Source of the DNA: an uncultured Neomegalonema sp. | GTDB taxonomy: Bacteria; Pseudomonadota; Alphaproteobacteria; Rhodobacterales; Rhodobacteraceae | Assembly: GCA_937944035.1 (NCBI GenBank) | Contig: CALDZQ010000315.1 | Coordinates: forward strand, 1 to 7,490 | Length of the DNA: 7,490 nucleotides | Direction of reading: 5' to 3' | Part shown: piece after piece, positions 1 to 4,749 of the stretch | Position numbering within the stretch: position 1 is the first letter of the stretch | How the letters are laid out: each line of letters opens with the position of its first letter | Notes under the pieces: generated by a model | What the model was told of the DNA's origin: nothing | Database searches by the model: none | Seen by the model: the letters and a program-made list of their open reading frames with translations, nothing else | Translations under genes and position numbers: made by a program

Positions 1-1216
1 CCACTTCTTCCAGGCTGTTGTAATGACACATGGAAACGCGGATACAGTTGGGCAGGCCCAGCGGGTTGAGAATATTGCCCGAATAATGATCGGCCTTGCG
101 GATATGCACCCGAATCCCCCGCGCGCTCAGTGCCGCAATCACCTGCCCCGTCTCGCGTCCCTCGACGGTACAGGCGACCAGCCCCTCGCGGCGCGGATTA
201 TCAACCCCGCCGATGATCCGCACCTGCGGCATGTCGGCCAGCCCTTTGAGATTGCCCGTCCCGTGCAGCATCGCCCCGGTCAGCGCCTGCTCATGCGCAT
301 GGATCGCCGCTCCCGCCGCCTCCAACCGCGCCCGCGCGTCCCCGCTGTCGGTGAAATGCGCGCCCAGCCACTCGAAATACCCGACCACATCCGACAGCGT
401 CGCATAGGCGCCCGTGTCGCGCGTGCCCAGCTCCCAGTTGCCCTCCGGCCCGTCGATCAGGCTGTCATGCGGCATCGCGCTCAGGCGGTCCGAAATCCAC
501 GCAATGCCATAGCCGTGCCGCGAAAACACTTTGTAGGGCGAAATCGCATAGCCATCGATGCCGTAACTCTCAATATCCAGCCGCCCGTGCGCCGCGTGCT
601 GAATACCGTCCACAATGATGATGCAATCGGGCGAGACAGCGCGGATCGCCTGCGAGATCGCCGCCACATCAACCCCCATCCCCGTTACCGGAGACGTGTG
701 CAAAATGGTGGCAACGCGCGTATCCGGCTGTACCAGTGCCGCATAATCCGCCGCCTCAACCGAACCTGTCTCGTCATTATGCGGCACGGAGATATAGGGT
801 TTGCGCGCGATTTTCGCCCACCGCTGCGCCGCACTGCGCGATGCCGGATGCTCCAGCGTCGTCCCGATCACGCTGCCGCCTTCCTCGCTCTCGATAATCG
901 CGTTCGAGATCATCCGGAACAGCAGTTCCGTGCCGCTCTCGCCGACAAAAACCTGCCCCTCCTTCGCATTGAGAAAGGTCATCATATCGGCTTTGGCTTT
1001 GGCGATCACACGGACCAGTTCATGCGACATCGGATTGTCGCGCCCCTGATTATCGGGGATGGCCGCATAATGGTTCGATGTCTCGACCACCGATTTCAGC
1101 GTCAGCGCCCCGCCCGCATTCTCAAAGAAAACCCGCTCCCCCTGCACAGGACAGGTCGCAACATGCGCAAAACGGTCGCGGATTTCACTCATCAGGCCGG
1201 GCTTTTGATCGAACAT
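1..1216 (-). CDS. Class V aminotransferase-fold PLP enzyme (cysteine-desulfurase-like), 3' end cut by window
   Basis: This frame is open from an ATG at 1216 to the window edge: 405 codons, without the stop. The fold is that of the SufS/NifS-like class V aminotransferases. Asp203 in VDGIQHAAHG would bind the pyridine nitrogen, and Lys229 in SPYKVF would form the Schiff base. The segment ILHTSPVTGMGVDV and the C-terminal IRVSMCHYNSLEEV match family blocks. In SufS-type enzymes the persulfide cysteine lies in an R-x-G-H-H-C loop; here the loop reads RKADHYSGN with Tyr378 at the cysteine position. Cysteine desulfurase activity is therefore unlikely. It resembles the poorly characterised 'cysteine desulfurase family' branch represented by VC1184; the substrate is unknown. 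The start has a weak GAGAAAG nine bases upstream; an in-frame ATG at 1192 (MSEIRDRF) is the alternative. It lies 69 bases downstream of dsbB and is probably the third gene of that operon. Fold call strong, specific function open. Confidence 0.9.
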   Translation of the reverse strand, partial: MFDQKPGLMSEIRDRFAHVATCPVQGERVFFENAGGALTLKSVVETSNHYAAIPDNQGRDNPMSHELVRVIAKAKADMMTFLNAKEGQVFVGESGTELLFRMISNAIIESEEGGSVIGTTLEHPASRSAAQRWAKIARKPYISVPHNDETGSVEAADYAALVQPDTRVATILHTSPVTGMGVDVAAISQAIRAVSPDCIIIVDGIQHAAHGRLDIESYGIDGYAISPYKVFSRHGYGIAWISDRLSAMPHDSLIDGPEGNWELGTRDTGAYATLSDVVGYFEWLGAHFTDSGDARARLEAAGAAIHAHEQALTGAMLHGTGNLKGLADMPQVRIIGGVDNPRREGLVACTVEGRETGQVIAALSARGIRVHIRKADHYSGNILNPLGLPNCIRVSMCHYNSLEEV

Positions 1217-1285
1217 CGGTCGGGGCTTTCTCAAGGGTGTGTTGCCCGTTTCTGCCCCGCGCGCCCTATCGGAGCAAGCCCGATT

Positions 1286-1771
1286 TTACTCCCGGCCCGC
1301 CCCGCGCAGGCCCATCAGGCACAGCATCGCAAAGCCCAACGCAATCGGCACATTCCAATTCGCCATGCTCAGGCCGAGGAAATCCCACGGAATCTCGTCA
1401 CAACGCGGTGCGGCCTTACCCGAATCTAGCCAGTTGCCCAGCTTGTCGGGATCAAACGTCCCCACATTCAGCGTCGTGCCGGAGCAAGTGCTCGGCCCCG
1501 CCCACCATTTCTGCTCGACACCGGTATGATAGAATGCCGCCGCCGCTTCACCGATAAACCCCAGCGCCCCGATACTCCCAAGCGCCAGCGCCGCCCGCGA
1601 GCGGATAAACAGCGCCGCCAGCAACGCCCCGCCAATACCAACCGCCAGCCCGTACCGCTGCCACATGCACAGCTTGCAGGGCGCGAGACCCTCAACATAC
1701 TGAAAGTACAAGGCCGCCGCAAAAGTCGCCGCGCCCAGCAATGCCGCCGCCAGAAAGTACCTAGATTGCAT
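1286..1771 (-). CDS. dsbB: Disulfide bond formation protein DsbB
   Basis: This 161-residue inner-membrane protein matches DsbB, the quinone-coupled oxidase that reoxidises periplasmic DsbA. Four hydrophobic segments are visible, near residues 5-24, 41-56, 60-80 and 141-155. The first periplasmic loop carries the CxxC pair Cys32/Cys35 in PCKLCMWQR, followed by the family's WQR. The second periplasmic loop holds Cys96 (STCSG) and Cys124 (PRCDEIPWDFLGLSMANWN), the pair that exchanges disulfides with DsbA. The ending SMANWN followed by a final membrane helix is typical of the family. Its ATG overlaps the stop of the upstream YqaA-like gene by 11 bases in a different frame (ATGCAATCTAG). No good Shine-Dalgarno is visible, so translation is probably coupled to that gene. 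No dsbA partner is in the window. Confidence 0.95.
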   Translation of the reverse strand: MQSRYFLAAALLGAATFAAALYFQYVEGLAPCKLCMWQRYGLAVGIGGALLAALFIRSRAALALGSIGALGFIGEAAAAFYHTGVEQKWWAGPSTCSGTTLNVGTFDPDKLGNWLDSGKAAPRCDEIPWDFLGLSMANWNVPIALGFAMLCLMGLRGAGRE

Positions 1772-2342
1772 ATTTCAACACCACAAAACCGCCAATCAAC
1801 AGCGCAAAAGCGAACGCTGTGACCAGTCCTAACCGCTTCTCGATGAAATTACGGATTGGTGTGCCGAATTTCCATAACAATGCCGCGATCAGGAAGAACC
1901 TGAACCCCCGACCCAGCAAGCTGACCCCCACAAACGTCGCGAAATCCATTTGCAGCAAGCCGCTGACGATGGTGGTCACTTTGAACGGAAACGGCGTGAT
2001 CGCCCCGATGGCCACGACCCACTCGCCATATTTGTCACTTAATGCCTTGAACTCGTCGTAGCGGCCCGCCTTGCCGTAAAATTCCAGCAGTTGCAGCCCG
2101 ACACTGTCATAGAAGAAATAACCGATGGCATAGCCCAGCACCGCCCCCGCTACCGAGGCCAGGGTCGTCACCCCGGCGATCAGCCACGCCCGGTGCGGGG
2201 CGGCAACGATCATCGGAATCATCATCGCTTCCTGCGGGATCGGAAAGAACGAGCTTTCCGCAAACGCAATCATCGCCAAAATCACCAAAGCGTAAGGCGA
2301 TTCAGCTTTTTCGATGGTCCAGTCATACAGGCGTCTAAGCAT
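1761..2342 (-). CDS. YqaA/DedA-family (VTT domain) inner-membrane protein
   Basis: This is a 193-residue polytopic membrane protein of the DedA/SNARE-associated (VTT) superfamily, YqaA-like branch. Seen in the sequence are FAESSFFPIP near residues 27-36, with the acidic Glu29 preceding a proline-containing re-entrant-like stretch. Further on are glycine-rich GYAIGYFFYD, ITPFPFKVTTIVSG, and GRGFRFFLIAALLWKFG before a final hydrophobic helix. DedA relatives are linked to undecaprenyl-phosphate or phospholipid flipping and membrane homeostasis; the role of the YqaA branch is not settled, so no substrate is assigned. I chose the ATG at 2342 (MLRRLYDW), which gives the usual family N-terminus. A GTG at 2360 is in frame but has AAGGG directly abutting it, so it looks worse. 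No Shine-Dalgarno sits at the chosen ATG. It is the first gene of the block with dsbB and the aminotransferase-like gene. Confidence 0.92.
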   Translation of the reverse strand: MLRRLYDWTIEKAESPYALVILAMIAFAESSFFPIPQEAMMIPMIVAAPHRAWLIAGVTTLASVAGAVLGYAIGYFFYDSVGLQLLEFYGKAGRYDEFKALSDKYGEWVVAIGAITPFPFKVTTIVSGLLQMDFATFVGVSLLGRGFRFFLIAALLWKFGTPIRNFIEKRLGLVTAFAFALLIGGFVVLKYAI

Positions 2343-2350
2343 GGGGACGG

Positions 2351-2379
2351 CTGGTAGCACCCTTGAAAATGCTTGTCAC
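2351..2379 (-). promoter_or_regulatory. Candidate promoter for the yqaA-dsbB-aminotransferase block
   Basis: On the minus strand GTGACA (2379-2374) resembles a -35 box at five of six positions. A 17-base spacer leads to TACCAG (2356-2351), a poor -10 box. If it is used, transcription would begin close to the ATG at 2342, giving a leaderless or nearly leaderless mRNA. That would fit the lack of a Shine-Dalgarno there. The -10 match is weak, so this is tentative. Confidence 0.25.
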
Positions 2380-2411
2380 GCTGATTGCGCGGGGCAGGGT
2401 GATGCGCCCAT

Positions 2412-2445
2412 AAAAAAGGCTCCGAACGCCTGCGCGCGGAGCCTT
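2412..2445 (-). terminator. Intrinsic terminator after the lysine-rich secreted protein gene
   Basis: On the minus strand a perfect 9-bp stem, AAGGCTCCG (2445-2437) pairing with CGGAGCCTT (2424-2416), closes a 12-base loop. The 3' end of the stem runs straight into a U-tract (the plus strand shows AAAAAA at 2412-2417). It starts 22 bases after the stop codon at 2468. It separates the GST/rhodanese/lysine-rich block from the yqaA-dsbB block, and is the clearest transcription stop in the window. Confidence 0.88.
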
Positions 2446-2467
2446 GCTGTCAAACCGGAAGCGGTGT

Positions 2468-2995
2468 TCAGCTTGTGGGTTTTTTCTTAGCGGTCTTCTT
2501 ACCGGATGCTTTTTTCTTGGTCGTACTCTTTTTAGATGTGCTCTTTTTAGAGGAGGTCTTCTTTTTCGCATCAGAAGATTTTTTGTCTGCTGATTTTTTG
2601 CTTGTGGACTTTTTGCTGGCGGCTTTTTTATCGGTCGATTTTTTGTCAGCGGATTTGGATTTGGCGGCTGATTTCTTATCGGACGACTTGCTCTTGCTGG
2701 CCGACTTTTTGGTGCCGGATTTCTTTGAGTCAGACGTTTTTGCGGCTTTCGCGGAAGATTTCTTGCTGTCGGATTTCTTATCCGAAACCTTCTTCGCGCC
2801 GCCATTTGGCTTGGCCCGGCAGTGCGCGCTCACATCGCTGCCTTTTTTGGTTTTGTAGCCTTTGACCCAATAGCAAGCGGTTGCCGACTCGCATTTGTTA
2901 TTGGACATTCCTTTGCAGACGGATGCGGCACTGGCGATACCGCCACTGAGCAAAAAGCCGATCGCGGCAAAAAACACTGCAAGTCGTTTCAACAT
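2468..2995 (-). CDS. Exported small protein: four-cysteine head plus long lysine/serine-rich tail
   Basis: This 175-residue protein is of no family I can name. Residues 1-23 form a classical signal peptide: MLKR, a hydrophobic core, then GIASA before a predicted cut at Ala23. A compact head of about 35 residues follows, with Cys27, Cys35, Cys41 and Cys59. Its motifs are CKGMSNNKC, ACYWVKGYK and SAHCR, and it could form two disulfides. From about residue 64 to the end the protein is low complexity. Repeated units such as DKKS, SKKS and AKKKT make the tail roughly two-fifths lysine, with Ser, Ala, Thr and Asp, and almost no hydrophobic residues. The tail looks like histone H1 or AlgP, but the signal peptide argues for export rather than a nucleoid role. 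Binding to anionic envelope polymers, LPS or extracellular DNA is possible but unproven. The start at 2995 is favoured by GGAGAAG just upstream; ATG 3007 lacks such a site. An intrinsic terminator follows. Confidence 0.85.
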   Translation of the reverse strand: MLKRLAVFFAAIGFLLSGGIASAASVCKGMSNNKCESATACYWVKGYKTKKGSDVSAHCRAKPNGGAKKVSDKKSDSKKSSAKAAKTSDSKKSGTKKSASKSKSSDKKSAAKSKSADKKSTDKKAASKKSTSKKSADKKSSDAKKKTSSKKSTSKKSTTKKKASGKKTAKKKPTS

Positions 2996-2998
2996 CTT

Positions 2999-3005
2999 CT
3001 TCTCC
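2999..3005 (-). promoter_or_regulatory. Ribosome binding site deciding the start of the lysine-rich protein
   Basis: On the minus strand GGAGAAG lies so that its GGAG core is six bases upstream of the ATG at 2995. The in-frame ATG at 3007 overlaps this site and has no purine-rich stretch of its own. A much longer open frame reaching to 3199 would run into the rhodanese gene. The site therefore supports 2995, which also puts the signal peptide at the exact N-terminus. Confidence 0.7.
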
Positions 3006-3086
3006 ATCACAGACCGCCACCCGTGGGGTTTGTGTCGCAAAGAGACAGAAAACGCAAGTTTTACAACAGGATTGAGCTGCTCGTTT

Positions 3087-3659
3087 TTACGATTCAGGCT
3101 GCGGACTTGTCCGAATAGCGTCTTGCCGTTCGAGAAGGCGTCCCCATTTCCGGTTAAAAGGATGGATCGCGGTGGTTGAGCCTTGCGCGGCGATGACATC
3201 TTTATATTCGTTGTGCCACTTGAAGATGCCGCCGGCCAAATTGTAGATGGCAGTCGTGTCAGGATTGCGGGACATCACACGTTCCGCGAGGCGGCTTGAG
3301 CGTTCACCGACCGAGCAATAAAAGATCACGCTCTTGCCCCGAATGGCCTCGGCGTGATCGTCGAGAAAGGCCGATGCACTCACAGATGGCGCAACACGGA
3401 CCGCGCCGTCAATCCGGCTCACGTCATATTCGGACTGCTTTCTGACATCGAACAGAACCACCTCTTCCGGTGTCATTCCGGCCAGCTCATGCGTTGATAT
3501 ATGCACAACATCCGCATACCGTTCTGTTAATCCGGCATGAAAGCGATCAAGTTTTGAGTGCGCCGATTCACCCGCGACAGCTGCGCTCGCGCTCAAAACC
3601 ATGCCGAGTATAGCCAAAGCGCGTGGCAGCGTGCGGTAATGCGGGAGAAAATTGAACAT
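3087..3659 (-). CDS. Exported single-domain rhodanese-like sulfurtransferase
   Basis: This 190-residue protein has a likely signal peptide at residues 1-29: a basic start, a hydrophobic ALAILGMVLSASAAV core, and AVA before the cut. One rhodanese domain spans about residues 50-160. It shows LFDVRKQSEYDVSRIDGA (CH2A-like block, Asp71/Arg73), then the active-site loop CSVGERSS with Cys115, then NLAGGIFKWHNE. The catalytic cysteine is present, so sulfur transfer is possible; in the periplasm the donor and acceptor are unknown. The C-terminal HPFNRKWGRLLE recurs, in my recollection, in similar single-domain rhodaneses. The start at 3659 has GGAG eight bases upstream and gives the signal peptide directly; the in-frame extension to 3731 would bury it. 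The gene lies downstream of the GST gene and 91 bases upstream of the lysine-rich protein gene on the same strand. Confidence 0.9.
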   Translation of the reverse strand: MFNFLPHYRTLPRALAILGMVLSASAAVAGESAHSKLDRFHAGLTERYADVVHISTHELAGMTPEEVVLFDVRKQSEYDVSRIDGAVRVAPSVSASAFLDDHAEAIRGKSVIFYCSVGERSSRLAERVMSRNPDTTAIYNLAGGIFKWHNEYKDVIAAQGSTTAIHPFNRKWGRLLERQDAIRTSPQPES

Positions 3660-3732
3660 CGTAAGTGCTCCGTGGCCGATATACTTACCTACCCTTTTAG
3701 ATAGGAACCGTCGGCGCAATATGCACACCAAC

Positions 3733-3761
3733 TCACGTCACAATCGCATACATTGTCGTGA
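3733..3761. repeat. Interrupted inverted repeat between GST and rhodanese genes
   Basis: The arms TCACG and ACAAT (3733-3737, 3740-3744, separated by TC) pair with ATTGT and CGTGA (3752-3761) around a 7-base loop. This makes a 10-bp stem with a two-base bulge. No T-run follows on either strand, so it is not a standard terminator. It lies about 75 bases upstream of the rhodanese ATG and 48 bases after the GST stop. It could be an operator or an mRNA processing hairpin. Confidence 0.5.
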
Positions 3762-3808
3762 GCATGGATACACCCCGCCGCCACTTGCGTGACGACAGGG
3801 CGCGGATG

Positions 3809-4480
3809 TTACAGGTGCTTGAACATATGTTTGCGCGCCTCGTCATCCATTTCGGTTTTCCATGTGAATTTGTCTTTCAGCCCGACGGCAGCCTTGGCGG
3901 CGGGCCTGGCTTCGATTTCGTCCACGAGCCGCTTGAGGTCCGGCAGTTTTTCCCAAGCCTCCGCGCCCAGAACGAACGGCATCATCCGCGCCCATCCCCA
4001 CACACTCATATCGGCAATCGTATAGGCGTCACCCACCATATACTGCCGGTCTGCGAGGTGGTCGTTCAGGATGCCATAGTGTCGTTCCGCCTCGAAGACA
4101 TAGCGTTTGGTGGCATACGCGATCTTCTCAGGGGCCATATGCTGAAAGTGGACGGCCTGACCGGAGTAGGGGCCGACTCCTGTGCCGACAAACATCATCC
4201 ATGACAACAAATCGCCACGGTTCTTCGCCGACGCGGGCGGCATGAACTTTCCGGTCGTCTCGCCCAGATGCAGCAAGATTGCGTTTGAATCGAATACGGT
4301 CACATCACCGTCGACAATCACCGGAACCTTTGCATTCGGGTTGATGGCTACAAATTCCGGCGCGTGCTGCGCTCCGGCACGGGTATCAACAGGGATAGGC
4401 TCATACGCGATCCCGGCCTCCTCAAGAAACAGGGCGACCTTCATCGGGTTGGGTGCGGCAGAGAAATAGAATTTCATCAT
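3809..4480 (-). CDS. Glutathione S-transferase, nu-class/YfcG-like
   Basis: This is a 223-residue soluble GST. The N-terminal thioredoxin-like domain runs from residue 1 to about 80: FYFSAAPNPMKVALFLEEAG, then NPNAKVPVIVDG with the cis-proline Pro53, then FDSNAILLHLGE with the glutathione-contacting Asp64-Ser65 (family norm Glu-Ser). The all-helical C-terminal domain has GPYSGQAVHFQHMAPEK, ERHYGILNDHL and the N-capping box YTIADMSVWGW. The APNPMKV segment parallels TPNGxK of E. coli YfcG, where Thr and Asn replace the usual Tyr, Ser or Cys; here Asn11 is kept. YfcG-type enzymes bind two glutathiones and reduce disulfides, so thiol chemistry is a reasonable expectation rather than classical conjugation. 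The start is ATG 4480 (or the adjacent ATG 4477), with AAGGG upstream at a long spacing; a 60-residue N-terminal extension in frame lacks family similarity. The gene is divergent from trpB. Confidence 0.93.
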   Translation of the reverse strand: MMKFYFSAAPNPMKVALFLEEAGIAYEPIPVDTRAGAQHAPEFVAINPNAKVPVIVDGDVTVFDSNAILLHLGETTGKFMPPASAKNRGDLLSWMMFVGTGVGPYSGQAVHFQHMAPEKIAYATKRYVFEAERHYGILNDHLADRQYMVGDAYTIADMSVWGWARMMPFVLGAEAWEKLPDLKRLVDEIEARPAAKAAVGLKDKFTWKTEMDDEARKHMFKHL

Positions 4481-4526
4481 GGTGGTGTCATCCCTTGGTG
4501 TGATCCGGATTAAGAATTTGTGCTGT

Positions 4527-4555
4527 GTGCTAGGCTCCGGTGCGGCGGGTTTCAA
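4527..4555 (-). promoter_or_regulatory. Candidate promoter of the GST gene
   Basis: On the minus strand TTGAAA (4555-4550) matches the -35 consensus at five of six bases. A 17-base spacer leads to TAGCAC (4532-4527), which matches the -10 at three of six. Transcription would start near 4520, about 40 bases before the ATG at 4480. The -35 box overlaps the first of the two palindromes at 4553-4573, as expected for a regulated promoter. This is a visual match only. Confidence 0.4.
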
Positions 4556-4573
4556 ACGTTTGCGAACCGGTTC
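4553..4573. promoter_or_regulatory. Tandem perfect 10-bp palindromes, probable operator
   Basis: CAAACGTTTG (4553-4562) and GAACCGGTTC (4564-4573) are both perfect palindromes separated by one base. They lie in the divergent GST/trpB intergenic region, 73 bases upstream of the GST start and 173 bases upstream of trpB. The first overlaps the candidate GST -35 box. A further interrupted repeat, AAAAC then GTTTT, lies at 4585-4601. Dyad sites of this size commonly bind dimeric regulators; the regulator is not identifiable from sequence. Confidence 0.5.
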
Positions 4574-4692
4574 AGCAAATCGTGAAAACGCGATCTGTTT
4601 TGCTTCCCCGGCGCACAAACACACATTTCCCCGCTCCACACAACACCACCGCTTGTGCAATGCCCGCGTTTTCGCGTAGACCGACGTTAATG

Positions 4693-4749
4693 ATGGCGCG
4701 GCGCGACTCTGCGCGCGCCGATGACGTTGTTCGCAAGGATCATTTATGA
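4693..4749 (+). CDS. Possible 18-codon leader ORF overlapping the trpB start
   Basis: An ATG at 4693 (with an adjacent ATG at 4690) opens MARRDSARADDVVRKDHL. It ends in TGA at 4747-4749, overlapping the trpB ATG as ATGA. Such an overlap can couple translation. The peptide has no tryptophan, so it is not a classical trp attenuator leader. A GC-rich hairpin, GGCGCG (4695-4700) with CGCGCC (4714-4719), lies within it and has no T-run after it. No convincing Shine-Dalgarno precedes it, and the trpB Shine-Dalgarno AAGGA lies inside it. It may be chance. Confidence 0.2.
   Translation: MARRDSARADDVVRKDHL
4735..4739 (+). promoter_or_regulatory. Ribosome binding site of trpB
   Basis: AAGGA lies six bases before the ATG at 4746 and supports that start. 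It is inside the possible leader ORF, so a ribosome translating that ORF would cover it before reaching trpB. Confidence 0.65.

Noticed and set aside
1268..1284. ATCGG/CCGAT inverted repeat just after dsbB as a terminator
   Set aside because: It is only five base pairs, and the T-run follows on the plus strand, which carries no gene here; it does not terminate the minus-strand transcript.
23..1429. A 468-codon open frame on the plus strand
   Set aside because: It is antisense to the aminotransferase-like gene and part of dsbB. It is full of Arg, His and Pro with no domain pattern, whereas the minus-strand frame shows PLP-enzyme motifs throughout.
2468..2800. Nucleoid-associated histone H1-like or AlgP-like protein
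   Set aside because: The tail composition is similar, but the N-terminal signal peptide and cysteine head argue for export, so a DNA-packaging role in the cytoplasm is not the first choice.
2475..2858. A plus-strand frame rich in Phe and Leu that looks like a membrane protein
   Set aside because: It is the complement of the AAA/AAG lysine tail read on the other strand, so the hydrophobicity is a codon artefact. The opposite frame has a ribosome binding site, signal peptide and terminator.
2996..3199. N-terminal extension of the lysine-rich protein to 3199
   Set aside because: It would overlap the rhodanese gene and bury the signal peptide 68 residues inside; GGAGAAG points to the ATG at 2995.
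4481..4660. 60-residue N-terminal extension of the GST
   Set aside because: GSTs of this class begin directly with the first beta strand (MKFYFS). The extension has no family similarity and covers the candidate promoter.
4695..4719. trp attenuator or terminator before trpB
   Set aside because: The GC-rich hairpin has no following T-run and the nearby small ORF contains no tryptophan codons.
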